Source: CAVUWL01 sp963787415 (GTDB lineage Bacteria; Actinomycetota; Thermoleophilia; Solirubrobacterales; 70-9). From it: a stretch of 64,000 bases of DNA. The first letter of the stretch is position 1; each line of letters opens with the position of its first letter. A program made the translations under genes and the position numbers. The notes under the pieces are model-generated. The model saw only the letters and a program-made list of their open reading frames with translations. It was not told where the DNA came from and did not search any database. Shown here piece after piece: positions 29,390-37,860 of this stretch. The DNA lies in contig CAWBCO010000003.1 of the NCBI GenBank assembly GCA_963787415.1, forward strand, positions 186,001-250,000, written 5' to 3'.

Positions 29390-30049
29390 TCAGGGATCTT
29401 CGGCCGCGTGCGGCGCTGCGGCGAGCCAGCTGCTTTGGCCGCCGGATTCACTGTGCACGCTGAGCCGCTGGATCGCGTAATGGCTGCAGTAAGCGGGTGC
29501 TCCGGAGATCTCGAAATGGACGATGAAGTCCCGCGCGGCGGCGACCTTTTGCATCGCAGACTGGCTCAGGTGCTGACTTTGGTGAATCACTCCGGCCTCG
29601 GAGAGGTGCTCCTTGGCCTGGCCCAGCTGCAGCGCGCCCCTGCTGCCCTTCAGCCAGTAATCGAGGATCAGCGGAGAGGGAGCGTAGGAGGTGTAGCGGG
29701 CGCTGAGGCTGACCGTGTCGCGTGGCGGGGAGACGACGATCCGGACCTCGGCGCTGCGCAGGGTGCAGGCGAGCGGCGCCAGCGAGCTGGCTTTAGCTTC
29801 TTCTTCGCCTTCTTCTTCGAGTTCTTCCCCTTCCTCGCCTTCTTCTTCCCCTTCTTCGAGTTCTTCGATTTCAACCCGGGTGCCGCGCGGGGCGGAGATC
29901 AGCGCCGGCGGCCTCGGGTTGGCAGCCGCCGCGGGTGCGGGGATCTCCGCAGCGCAAAGAAGCGAGATCGCGAGTACGGAGCAGATCAGGCTGGCGAGTC
30001 GGGTCAGGTGGGGCCGGGGAGCGTGCTTGGCGTGCATCGAGTCTTGCAT
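29390..30049 (-). CDS. Secreted protein with glutamate-rich segment, function unknown
   Basis: The 219-residue product has a hydrophobic signal-like stretch (LASLICSVLAISLLCAAEIPAPAAAA) after a basic start. A segment of about 30 residues made almost only of Glu, Gly and Leu follows, encoded by a pyrimidine-only-like tract on the plus strand. The remainder (RIVVSPPRDTVSLSARYTSYAPSPLILDYWLKG) looks like a beta-rich extracellular domain. A second ATG at 30037 is an equally good start. The acidic tract could bind calcium or act as a spacer. It ends 36 nt from the convergent prfB stop. Confidence 0.65.
   Translation of the reverse strand: MQDSMHAKHAPRPHLTRLASLICSVLAISLLCAAEIPAPAAAANPRPPALISAPRGTRVEIEELEEGEEEGEEGEELEEEGEEEAKASSLAPLACTLRSAEVRIVVSPPRDTVSLSARYTSYAPSPLILDYWLKGSRGALQLGQAKEHLSEAGVIHQSQHLSQSAMQKVAAARDFIVHFEISGAPAYCSHYAIQRLSVHSESGGQSSWLAAAPHAAEDP
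29796..29872. repeat. CTTCTTCC-type low-complexity tract inside the Glu-rich coding region
   Basis: About 77 bases are composed almost only of CTT/TTC/CCC triplets on the plus strand, with a few G, encoding the Glu/Gly-rich segment on the minus strand. Such tracts change length by slippage and can form triplex DNA. Confidence 0.7.
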
Positions 30050-30070
30050 CGGTGCCGCAGCGGACCGGCT

Positions 30071-30622
30071 TTAGCGGACCCCCTCGATCCTGAGCAGCGC
30101 CTCCTTCATCGGCAGGCCGCCCCCGTAGCCGCCGAGCGCTCCGCCGCGGCGCAGGACGCGGTGGCAGGGGACGATGATCGGGATCGGGTTTGAGCCGAGC
30201 GCGGTGCCGGCGGCGCGCACCGCGCGCCGGTTGCCGGCGCTGCTCGCCATCTCGGTGTAGCTGCGGGTCTGACCGTAGGGAATCCGGGCCGTCGCCCGCA
30301 GAACCCGGCGGCGGAAGTCCTTGCTCAGCTGCCAATCAAGGGCCAGGTCGAACTCGCGCTGGCGTCCCTCGAAGTAGAGATCGAGCTGGCGGCGGACATC
30401 CTCAAAGGCGGCGGCGGACTCAAGCACGCGGGGGGAGATCCGCGCGACCAGATCCTCCAAAAGATCCTCTGCGCTTTGATTCGGGAGGCCGAGTCGCACC
30501 AGTCCGCGCTGGGTTTGAGCGAGCAGCAGCGGACCGAATGGAGAATCGACGTTGGTGTAGGCGACGTCGAGCAGGCCCTCGGCGGCGGCGCGCTCGCTGA
30601 GCGCTTTCAGCGCGGTTTTCAT
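30071..30622 (-). CDS. ogt: Methylated-DNA-protein cysteine methyltransferase
   Basis: The 183-residue protein has the active-site motif IIVPCHRVLRRGG, with the acceptor Cys, plus RIPYGQTRSYTEMA for the DNA-binding helix and GGYGGGLPMKEALLRIEG at the C terminus. It removes alkyl groups from O6-alkylguanine by irreversible transfer to its own Cys. Its start overlaps the upstream sigma factor gene by 4 nt on the same strand, so the two are cotranslated. Confidence 0.93.
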   Translation of the reverse strand: MKTALKALSERAAAEGLLDVAYTNVDSPFGPLLLAQTQRGLVRLGLPNQSAEDLLEDLVARISPRVLESAAAFEDVRRQLDLYFEGRQREFDLALDWQLSKDFRRRVLRATARIPYGQTRSYTEMASSAGNRRAVRAAGTALGSNPIPIIVPCHRVLRRGGALGGYGGGLPMKEALLRIEGVR

Positions 30623-31080
30623 CTCAATTCCTTCCTCAGGGTCTTGACGGCCTCATGCAGACTGCGGCGGGCCGCCTCGGGTGAGCAACCCAGCGCCGCG
30701 GCAATCTCGGCGTGGGGCAGATCGCAGGCGTAGCGCAGCTCGACCGCGGCCCGCTGTTTGGGCGGCAGCGCGCCGACCATTGCCCAGATCTCACCGCTTG
30801 GCTCGGGCTCGGGGATCGCCGTCTCCTCCAGGGCGCCGACCGGCAGCGCCCGGCGGCCGCTGGCGCGGTGGTGATCGATCGCCTTGCGGTGGGCGATCGT
30901 CAAGAGCCAGCCGCGCAGGTTGCTCGCGTCCTTCAGCCGCGGGTAGGCGCGAAGGGCCGAGATGAAGGTCTCTTGGAAGCAATCCTCGGCGTCGTTTCGG
31001 CCGACCGCGCCGCGCAGCACCACCATCACGTCGGCGCCGTGGGCATCGATCAGGGTCTGAAACGGGGGCAGCTTGCTCAC
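30619..31080 (-). CDS. ECF-like RNA polymerase sigma factor
   Basis: The product of about 153 residues has a sigma region 2 (DAEDCFQETFISALRAYPRL and NLRGWLLTIAHRKAIDHHRA) and a region 4 helix-turn-helix (ALPPKQRAAVELRYACDLPH, AEIAAALGCSPEAARRSLHEA). There is no region 1 or 3. I prefer GTG 31080 or 31083; a TTG at 31143 would add 21 residues of low-complexity sequence. No anti-sigma gene is adjacent; ogt follows directly, hinting at a link with alkylation damage. Confidence 0.82.
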   Translation of the reverse strand: MSKLPPFQTLIDAHGADVMVVLRGAVGRNDAEDCFQETFISALRAYPRLKDASNLRGWLLTIAHRKAIDHHRASGRRALPVGALEETAIPEPEPSGEIWAMVGALPPKQRAAVELRYACDLPHAEIAAALGCSPEAARRSLHEAVKTLRKELR

Positions 31081-31184
31081 CACACGGATTAAACGCCCCA
31101 GGTCCGGAGAACGTGAGGCTGGCCCTCGGTCCGCTGGGATCAATGAGGCCCGAGGGCCAGAGGGCGGCGATCGTCTTGACTAGG

Positions 31185-31888
31185 GTGCGCAGATGGTGCG
31201 CCTTGAAGACTGGTCCAGGCCAGCCGGTGAGAGTCCGGTCCGGGTAAGCGCCGGAGCGCCCGGTAGCAGGCCCCAGCTCGTCGTCGAGAGACGGCGGGCT
31301 GAGGGGGCGTCAAGAGCCTCTTTGGAGGGAGCAAGCGCGCGGGCTGCGACTGCAGCCTCGTCACATCCACAATGGGGGAGCCGAGCCGCTCATTTCACGG
31401 CGAAGGCGATGTCCGCCAGTCCTGGTTCCGGATCGGGTACGGCGGGTCCCCTCGGGGTAGGGGAAGTTGCACGCGCGTAAAGTCTGGGCCGGGACAAGGT
31501 CAAGACCGGTAGAAACCGCACGGGAGTGGGGGACATCCGCGAGGTGATCGCGGAATTGAACCCGATCCTGCGCGGCTGGGGCAATTACTTTCGCACCGGC
31601 AACGCCGCCGACAAGTTCATCGAGATCGACCGTTACGCCGCGTGGCGGCTCAAGCGCCTGATGATCAAGCGCAAGGGCCGCAACCTCAAAGCGGGGCAGG
31701 CCGGGCGATGGACTCATACCTGGTTTCATGAGCTTGGACTGCATCAGCTCATGGGCACCATCCGCTACCCGAGGACCGCGTAGAGATGCCAGGAAGATCA
31801 TCGGTAAGCCGTGTGCGGGAAAACCGCACGCACGGATTGAAAGGGGAATGGGGAGACGGGCCTTCACCGGCACCGCGCCCCTGACTAC
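31185..31888 (+). mobile_element. Group II intron with internal deletion of the reverse transcriptase
   Basis: The 5' end GTGCGC (31185), the GAGAGTCCGGTCCGG segment typical of domain I near 31228, and a domain V-like hairpin (31806-31838: AAGCCGTG stem, GAAA-type loop) followed by a domain VI region ending CTGACTAC (31881-31888) mark both ends of a group II intron. The only protein part left is an 85-codon maturase C terminus. At about 700 nt the element lacks the 1.0-1.3 kb of reverse transcriptase that such introns normally encode. The 3' end lies 2 nt before the nadC ATG. Exact 5' boundary could also be the second GTGCG at 31196. Confidence 0.8.
31526..31783 (+). pseudogene. Remnant of group II intron-encoded protein (maturase C-terminal part)
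   Basis: The 85-codon frame encodes IREVIAELNPILRGWGNYFR and then a GNAADKFIEIDRYAAWRLKR segment, the signature of the group II maturase-specific domain, and ends TIRYPRTA. Reverse transcriptase blocks (including YADD) are absent upstream: the preceding bases are intron RNA sequence. The fragment may be untranslated. Splicing or mobility would need a full maturase acting from another copy. Confidence 0.85.
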
Positions 31889-31890
31889 CA

Positions 31891-32745
31891 ATGCCCGAGT
31901 CAGGTGAGAGCCTCGAACAGATCGTCTCCCGGGCGCTTGCAGAGGACCTTGGCAGCGGCGATGTGAGCACCGAGGTGAGCGTGCCCGAGGGGGCGGGGGC
32001 AAGGGCGAGGATCATCCAAAAACAAGCTGGCGTCGTCTTTGGCCTGGATCTGGTTGGGGAGGTGATGCGTCAATCCGGGGTCGAGCGGGTTGAGAATCTG
32101 GTGGCCGAGGGCCGCTGGTGCGATCGGCTGCCCGCCGAGGTCATCGTGGCGAGCGGTTCAGCGCCCGCCCTGCTCGCCGCGGAGCGCAGCGCGCTCAACT
32201 TCCTCGCCCATCTCTCCGGCGTCGCCACCCTCACCGCCCGCTACGTCGAGGCGATCAAGGGCAGCGGGGTCGCGATCCTCGACACCCGCAAGACTACGCC
32301 GGGGCTTCGCCGCCTGGAGAAGGCGGCGGTGGCGGCGGGGGGTGGGCGCAACCATCGGATGGGCCTCTATGACGCGATCTTGATCAAGGAGAATCACATC
32401 GCCCTCGCCGGCGGGCTCGCCAGGGCGATTCACCGAGCCCGCACCCTGCGCCCCGATCTGGCGGTCGAGGTCGAGTGCCGCAATCTCGATGAGGTTGCCT
32501 ACGCGCTTGGCACCGGCGCCGATTGCCTGCTGCTTGACAACATGGACATCGCCTCGCTGACCAAGGCGGTCGAGCTGCGCGACGGCGCCGGTCGCTCCGG
32601 CGCGCCCTCCCTTGAGGCCTCTGGCGGAGTCGACCTCCAGGTGGTTGGGGAAATCGCCGCCACCGGGGTCGATTCGATCTCAGTTGGCGCCCTCACCCAC
32701 TCCGCGCCGGCACTTGACTTCAGCATGTTGATCGAGCCCGCCTGA
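31891..32745 (+). CDS. nadC: Nicotinate-nucleotide pyrophosphorylase (quinolinate phosphoribosyltransferase)
   Basis: The 284-residue enzyme has the QPRTase motifs LAEDLGSGDVSTE, ERSALNFLAHLSGVAT, DTRKTTPGLR, GGGRNHRMGLYDAILIKENH and LDNMD. It converts quinolinate and PRPP to NaMN and works downstream of NadA, encoded at 33,737. The ATG is 2 nt after the group II intron end, so the intron fills its leader and the native ribosome binding site may exist only after splicing. No Shine-Dalgarno sequence is visible directly upstream. Confidence 0.95.
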   Translation: MPESGESLEQIVSRALAEDLGSGDVSTEVSVPEGAGARARIIQKQAGVVFGLDLVGEVMRQSGVERVENLVAEGRWCDRLPAEVIVASGSAPALLAAERSALNFLAHLSGVATLTARYVEAIKGSGVAILDTRKTTPGLRRLEKAAVAAGGGRNHRMGLYDAILIKENHIALAGGLARAIHRARTLRPDLAVEVECRNLDEVAYALGTGADCLLLDNMDIASLTKAVELRDGAGRSGAPSLEASGGVDLQVVGEIAATGVDSISVGALTHSAPALDFSMLIEPA

Positions 32746-32749
32746 ATCG

Positions 32750-33595
32750 CTACTTCAAAAGGCGCGAGAGCCTGCGATCCTTGAGCACCCGGCCGCCGGT
32801 TTGCTCGCTTGGGCAGTAGTTGATCTGGTGCTCGGCAAAGAAGACCGCCTCGATCTTGCTCGCGCAGCGAGGGCAGGGCTGGCCCTCGCGCCGGTGGACC
32901 GCAAGCGGCATCGGCAGCTTGTCTGGTAGCCGCTCTCCGAGAACCTCCTCGTAGTGCTCGATCGCCTCGCCGAGAACGCCGAGGGCATCGTGCAGACGGC
33001 CCACCTCCTCCTCGCTCAGCTCGGTTCCCCGCTTAAACGGTGAGAGCCGTGCCCGCCAAAGGATCTCATCCGCCCAGCAGCGCCCGATCCCCGCGATCGT
33101 GCGCTGATCGCGCAACAGGGGGTGCAGCTGGTGGGGCTGGGAGATGAGCGCTGCAAACTGCTCGATCCCAGGCGCGGGCCAGGCCTCGGGTCCGAGGCTG
33201 GCGACCATCTCCTGATCCTCCAGCGCCGCGCTCGCCACCAGCCTTGCCCAGGCTCGCTGCTTGGTTCCAAACTCGCGCAATCTCAGCTCCCGCCCGGCCC
33301 CAACTCCGATCAAAAGCCGCGAGGCCCGGTCTTTGGCCGAGGCGGGCCTCTCGAAGAGCCCCAGCCGCCCCGCCGACATCAGGTGGATCAGCAGGCTGAG
33401 ATCGCCGAACTCGACCACCACCATCTTGCCCAGCCGCCTGACCCGGCTGAGTTTGCGATCGATGAGCTGATCCAGCGACGGCTCAAAGCTCTTCATCACG
33501 TTGATCCCGGGCGCCAGCGCCGACCCCACCCGCGCACCGGCGAGGGCGCTGTTCAGTCGCCGCGCGGTGATCTCGACCTCTGGCAGCTCGGGCAT
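32750..33595 (-). CDS. mutM: Formamidopyrimidine-DNA glycosylase (Fpg/MutM) with altered zinc finger
   Basis: I chose the ATG at 33595 because the catalytic Pro must directly follow Met (MPELPEVE); the frame extends two codons further. Motifs present: PELPEVE, the Lys in RLGKMVVVEF, GIGRCWADEILWRARLSP. The C-terminal zinc finger reads CPRC, then CPSEQTGGRVLKDRRLSRLLK: the fourth Cys (normally CPxCQ) is Glu. The enzyme excises 8-oxoguanine. Zinc binding could be weakened or replaced. It converges with nadC, 4 nt apart. Confidence 0.9.
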   Translation of the reverse strand: MPELPEVEITARRLNSALAGARVGSALAPGINVMKSFEPSLDQLIDRKLSRVRRLGKMVVVEFGDLSLLIHLMSAGRLGLFERPASAKDRASRLLIGVGAGRELRLREFGTKQRAWARLVASAALEDQEMVASLGPEAWPAPGIEQFAALISQPHQLHPLLRDQRTIAGIGRCWADEILWRARLSPFKRGTELSEEEVGRLHDALGVLGEAIEHYEEVLGERLPDKLPMPLAVHRREGQPCPRCASKIEAVFFAEHQINYCPSEQTGGRVLKDRRLSRLLK

Positions 33596-33736
33596 CAGCA
33601 AAGTCTGGCGCTAAGCGAGCACCGGCGTCGGGGCGGGGTTGGGGCACGAGGCGCCGCGGCGCTAGACTTAAGCGAAGTTCATTCGACTGGTTCAAGGCAA
33701 CCGCCGGGCCAGCGAACATCAGGAAAGAAAGGGCTC

Positions 33737-34768
33737 ATGCAGGAGCTCCCGACGATCCAACCCGAGATAGCGGAGACCCTCTCGCCCGCAGCGCTCAGCT
33801 CGCTGAGCGAGGAGGTCCGGGCGCTCGCGGCGGAGCGCAAGGCGCTGATCCTCGCCCACAACTACCAGCTGCCCGAGATCCAAGACGTGGCAGATCACTG
33901 CGGTGATTCACTCGGTCTCTCGCGCCTGGCGGCGGCCACCGAGGCCGAGTCGATCGCCTTTTGCGGGGTCCACTTCATGGCCGAGACCGCCTCGATCCTC
34001 TCACCCCAAAAGACGGTCCTGATCCCCGACCCCGATGCCGGCTGTTCGCTGGCGGAGGCGATCGACGCAGAGCAGCTGCGGAGGTGGAAGTCAGAGCATC
34101 CCGAGGCGCAGGTCGTGATGTACGTCAACACCTCGGCCGAGGTCAAGGCTGAGACCGACTACTGCTGCACCTCCTCAAATGCGGTCAAGGTGGTCGAACA
34201 CATCTGGGCCAAGCACGGTCCGATGACCGAGATCCTCTTCGGCCCCGACATGTGGCTGGGCGCATTCGTCGAACGCGAGACCGGTTTGCTCGCTGATCGG
34301 GAGCGCCGGCATAGATTTCACGTCTGGGACGGCGAGTGCCATGTGCACGCCGGGATCCGACCCGCCGATATCGCCCAGACCCGGAGCGAGCATCCCGAGG
34401 CCGAGTTCCTGATCCACCCCGAGTGCGGCTGTTCAAGCCAGGCGATGGAGTACGTGGCCGCCGGTGATCTCGGGGCCGAGGGCGTCCACATGCTCTCCAC
34501 CTCGGGGATGCTGAGCCACGTTGAAGCCAACCCGGAGGGCAGTTTCATCGTTGCCACCGAGACCGGGATGCTGCATCCGCTTCGCCGCGCGGCGCCGGGG
34601 GCCGACCTGATCGAGGCCAACCGGCTTGCCTCATGCAAGTACATGAAGATGATCACCCTGCCGAAGCTGCGCGACTGCTTGCGCGAGATGAAGTTCGAGG
34701 TCCGCGTCTCGGCAGAGCTCGCCGAGCGGGCCCGGGTTCCGATCGAGCGCATGGTGGCGATCGGGTAG
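33737..34768 (+). CDS. nadA: Quinolinate synthase A
   Basis: The 343-residue protein has the three Cys expected to hold the 4Fe-4S cluster (in PDAGCSLAEA, HPECGCSS and ASCKYMK), plus ALILAHNYQLPEIQDVADHCGDS and the substrate loop STSGMLSHV. It condenses iminoaspartate and DHAP to quinolinate, the substrate of NadC. ATG 33737 follows AGGAAAGAAAGGG; a much longer frame to 33122 is antisense to mutM and not real. No nadB is in the window. Confidence 0.95.
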   Translation: MQELPTIQPEIAETLSPAALSSLSEEVRALAAERKALILAHNYQLPEIQDVADHCGDSLGLSRLAAATEAESIAFCGVHFMAETASILSPQKTVLIPDPDAGCSLAEAIDAEQLRRWKSEHPEAQVVMYVNTSAEVKAETDYCCTSSNAVKVVEHIWAKHGPMTEILFGPDMWLGAFVERETGLLADRERRHRFHVWDGECHVHAGIRPADIAQTRSEHPEAEFLIHPECGCSSQAMEYVAAGDLGAEGVHMLSTSGMLSHVEANPEGSFIVATETGMLHPLRRAAPGADLIEANRLASCKYMKMITLPKLRDCLREMKFEVRVSAELAERARVPIERMVAIG

Positions 34769-34914
34769 GGCAGCTGGTCCGCGCAGGCCCGGGCTGGACC
34801 AATTACTAACATCTGCTAACAATTCGCTAGGATTTCGCGAACCTTTCCTGGGCGGGGTCTTGCGCGTCTTCGGGCGCAAAGGAGTCAACCTGTGATCGCA
34901 GAACAGAGCACGGC
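34769..34914 (+). promoter_or_regulatory. ftsE upstream region with repeats and hairpins
   Basis: The 146-nt gap holds an inverted repeat TGGTCC/GGACCA (terminator-like, without T tract), then a direct repeat CTAACA twice at 10-nt spacing before CGCTAGGAT, a possible -10 box, and a TTGCGC/GCGCAA hairpin followed by AAAGGAG. I cannot find a convincing -35 box. Confidence 0.35.
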
Positions 34915-35757
34915 ATGGCGAGAGCGAAGAAGAGATCAAAGCGAGATCAAGCACCGAGGCGACCGGGTCGAGCCCGGGCGCCGATCATCGAGCTGCGCGA
35001 GGCGACCAAGGTCTACCCCGGCGGGCATATGGCCTTGGACCGCATCTCCTTGGCGATTGACCGCGGCGAGTTCGTCTTCTTGGTCGGACCGACGGGATGC
35101 GGAAAGTCGACATTGATCAAGCTCTTGATCCGCGAGCTGACCACCACCGAGGGCAGCGTCAGCATCGCCGGGCGCAACATCGGGTCCCTGGCGCAGAAGA
35201 AAATTCCACAGCTTCGCCGAAACATCGGCACCGTCTTTCAGGACTTCAAGCTGCTTCCCGATCGCACCGTCTATGACAACGTCGCCTATGCGCTGCAGGT
35301 GATCGGGGCCAGCCGCGCCGAAATCCGCGAGCAGGTTCCCGAGACGCTGCGCCTGGTCGGACTGACGACCAAGCTGCACAGCTACCCCGACCAGCTCTCC
35401 GGCGGCGAGCAGCAGCGCGTCTCGATCGCCCGGGCCTTCGTCAACCACCCGCCGCTGCTGCTTGCAGATGAGCCGAGCGGCAACCTCGATCCGGTCACCT
35501 CGATCGGAGTGATGCAGCTGCTTTACCGGATCAACAAGACCGGCACCACGGTCTTGGTCGTCACCCACGACCGCGAGATGGTCGACAGCATGCGCCGCCG
35601 GGTGATCGAGCTCTACGAGGGCCGCGTCGTGCGCGATGAGGTCAGCGGCGGCTACACCGAGGAGTCAACGACTGAGTTCGGGCTGCGGATGCGGGCCGAG
35701 ATGGGCGTCGGGCCCGAGGGCCAGACCAACGGCCACGGCAGCGAGTCGCTTTTCTGA
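34915..35757 (+). CDS. ftsE: Cell division ATP-binding protein FtsE
   Basis: The 280-residue ABC ATPase has Walker A GPTGCGKST, the Q-loop in GTVFQDFKLLPDRTVYDN, signature LSGGEQQR and Walker B LLLADEPSGNLDP. A basic N-terminal extension (about 20 residues) and a C-terminal tail of about 45 residues lengthen it beyond the usual 220-230. With FtsX it forms the complex that transmits cytoplasmic ATPase cycles to peptidoglycan hydrolases at division. Stop overlaps the ftsX start (TGATG). Confidence 0.93.
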   Translation: MARAKKRSKRDQAPRRPGRARAPIIELREATKVYPGGHMALDRISLAIDRGEFVFLVGPTGCGKSTLIKLLIRELTTTEGSVSIAGRNIGSLAQKKIPQLRRNIGTVFQDFKLLPDRTVYDNVAYALQVIGASRAEIREQVPETLRLVGLTTKLHSYPDQLSGGEQQRVSIARAFVNHPPLLLADEPSGNLDPVTSIGVMQLLYRINKTGTTVLVVTHDREMVDSMRRRVIELYEGRVVRDEVSGGYTEESTTEFGLRMRAEMGVGPEGQTNGHGSESLF

Positions 35758-36665
35758 TGGGCAGGCTCCTCTTCTTCACCCAGGAGGCCTTTCGGGCCCT
35801 GCGCCGCAACGCGGCGCCGAGCGTGGCGGCGATCGTCACCACCGTCGTCACCGTGATCTTGCTCGGCGTCTTGATCCCGGTCTTGCAAACGACCGAAGCA
35901 AAGAGCAACCAGGTACGCAGTCAGCTCGACATCCAGGTTGCGATCTTTGACGGCTCCACCCCCTCCCAGATCGCAGCGCTGAAGACAAAGCTGGAGGCGA
36001 TACCGCACGTTTCCACCGTCACCTTCATCAGCAAGGGCCAGGCCCTCGCCACCTTGAAGAGCCAGCTCAAGGACAAGACAATCGTCCAGCAGCTGCACAC
36101 CAACCCGCTGCCCGCCAGCTTCGAAATCAAAGCTGACGATGCCTCCGATCTGGGTTCGATTCGGACCGCGATCATCCCCAATGCTGCCAACGGCAAGCCG
36201 CATCCGATCTCACCGATCGTGCAAAACATCTTTGACCGCCAGCAGGCGGCTGCCCAGATCGCGCAGGTGACGAGCGCGCTGAAGATTGTCCTGACCGTGA
36301 TCACCGGGCTGCTGATCGCGGCCTCGCTGCTTCTTGTCGGCAATACGATCCGGCTCTCGATCTACACCCGCCGCCGCGAGGTAGAGGTGATGCGCCTGGT
36401 TGGCGCGACGCGCTGGTTCATCCGCTGGCCGTTCATGATCGAGGGCGTCGTCGTCGGCTTCAGCGGCGGACTTGTGGCCATACTGATCCTGTGGCTGGGC
36501 AAGATCACGATCGTCGATCCGCTCAGCAAGACCTTCTCCTTCCTCGCTGCCCAAAACAACAGCACCCTCTCCTTTCCGGCGCTCGTCGCGATTCTCTTTG
36601 CCGCCGCGGTGGTGGTCTCAGCAATCGGCTCGGGGGTCACGCTGCGCCGTTTCCTGAAGGTCTGA
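35757..36665 (+). CDS. ftsX: Cell division membrane protein FtsX
   Basis: The 302-residue protein has one N-terminal membrane helix, an extracellular loop of about 115 residues starting IPVLQTTEAKSNQVRSQLDIQ, and three C-terminal helices with TRRREVEVMRLVGATRWFIRWPF, the FtsX/MacB-like permease motif. The extracellular loop should bind a peptidoglycan hydrolase or its activator. It is translationally coupled to ftsE, and a peptidase gene follows 7 nt later. Confidence 0.93.
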   Translation: MGRLLFFTQEAFRALRRNAAPSVAAIVTTVVTVILLGVLIPVLQTTEAKSNQVRSQLDIQVAIFDGSTPSQIAALKTKLEAIPHVSTVTFISKGQALATLKSQLKDKTIVQQLHTNPLPASFEIKADDASDLGSIRTAIIPNAANGKPHPISPIVQNIFDRQQAAAQIAQVTSALKIVLTVITGLLIAASLLLVGNTIRLSIYTRRREVEVMRLVGATRWFIRWPFMIEGVVVGFSGGLVAILILWLGKITIVDPLSKTFSFLAAQNNSTLSFPALVAILFAAAVVVSAIGSGVTLRRFLKV

Positions 36666-36672
36666 GGAACCG

Positions 36673-37860
36673 ATGAGGTTGGCGCGGATCTCGGCGCTGA
36701 TCGTTGCCGGAGTCCTCCTCCTCGGCGCCGGGATCTGGCTCGGCGGCCATCCGGCCAAGCTGCCCGGCTTCCTGCGCAGCCGCTTGGTCAACTCCTCCGC
36801 CGGCCTGAACTCCGAAGCGACGGAACTAATCCAAACCAACTACTACCGCCCGGTTGGTCAAACGGAGCTCAATAACGCCTCCCTTGGCGGGATGGTTCGC
36901 GAGCTTCGCCACCACTTTCACGACCGCTTCTCCGAATACTTCTCACCCAGCGCCCTGATCGGCTTCAACGAGGAGATCGACGGAAATTTCTCCGGGGTTG
37001 GACTCGGCGTCAGCCCTGCAAAACGCGGCCTTGGCGTGCTCCAGGTCTTTCCCGGTTCGCCGGCGGCGGGGGCCGGGATCAAGCCCGGCGAGGTGGTCGT
37101 CTCGGTAAATGGGCAGCCGATCGCCGGTCAAAGAAGTGAAGCGGCGATCGCAAAAATCAAGGGCCCAGAAGGAAGCCAGGTGACGATCGGAGTCGCCGAT
37201 CCGCCGCGGCCCGGGGTGCGCCAGGTGAGGCTTATCCGCGCCAGGGTGCAGGTGCCGGTCACCACCACTCGGGTAAAGACCGTGGACGGGAAAAAGCTCG
37301 GCTACGTCAGCCTTTCCGCCTTCACCGAAGATGCTCGCGAAGCCGTGCGCCGGGCGGTGGAAAGGGTCGAGCGCAAGGGGGCAAAGGGGATCGTGCTCGA
37401 CCTCCGAAACGACGGCGGTGGCCTGCTGCAAGAAGCGGTCCAGATCGCCAGCATCTTCTTGCCCAAGGGCAAGGTCGTGGTCTCGACCAGCTCGCGGACC
37501 CAGGGCAACGCCGTCTACCGGGCCCTCGGCGGCAATCTGGCCCCGCGCCCGGTGGTGCTTTTGATCAATCGCGAGACCGCCTCCTCGGCGGAGATCCTGA
37601 CCGCCGCACTTGCCGATGATGCGCGATCCACCGTGGTCGGCACTCGTTCCTATGGCAAGGGCGTCTTTCAACAGGAGATCGGCCTCTCCAACGGCGGCGC
37701 ACTGAAGCTGACCGTGGGCGAATACTTCACCCCCGACGGGGTCAACCTGGCCGGCAAGGGAATTCATCCCAACGTCTACGTACGCGATAACCCGCGAAGC
37801 AGGGTCGATGAGGCGCTGCAGCGCGCCTACTCGGTCCTGGCGCACCAGGTCCGCGGTTGA
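36673..37860 (+). CDS. ctpA: S41 family C-terminal processing peptidase
   Basis: The 395-residue protein has an N-terminal membrane anchor (residues 5-24), a PDZ domain around residues 105-175 (FSGVGLGV...GEVVVSVNGQPI) and the S41 core. The catalytic dyad should be S304 in RETASSAEIL and K329 in RSYGKGVFQQ, 25 residues apart as in other CtpB proteins. It cleaves near C termini of extracytoplasmic substrates. The ftsE-ftsX-ctp order is common in Gram-positive bacteria; its stop overlaps the next start (TTGA). Confidence 0.93.
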   Translation: MRLARISALIVAGVLLLGAGIWLGGHPAKLPGFLRSRLVNSSAGLNSEATELIQTNYYRPVGQTELNNASLGGMVRELRHHFHDRFSEYFSPSALIGFNEEIDGNFSGVGLGVSPAKRGLGVLQVFPGSPAAGAGIKPGEVVVSVNGQPIAGQRSEAAIAKIKGPEGSQVTIGVADPPRPGVRQVRLIRARVQVPVTTTRVKTVDGKKLGYVSLSAFTEDAREAVRRAVERVERKGAKGIVLDLRNDGGGLLQEAVQIASIFLPKGKVVVSTSSRTQGNAVYRALGGNLAPRPVVLLINRETASSAEILTAALADDARSTVVGTRSYGKGVFQQEIGLSNGGALKLTVGEYFTPDGVNLAGKGIHPNVYVRDNPRSRVDEALQRAYSVLAHQVRG

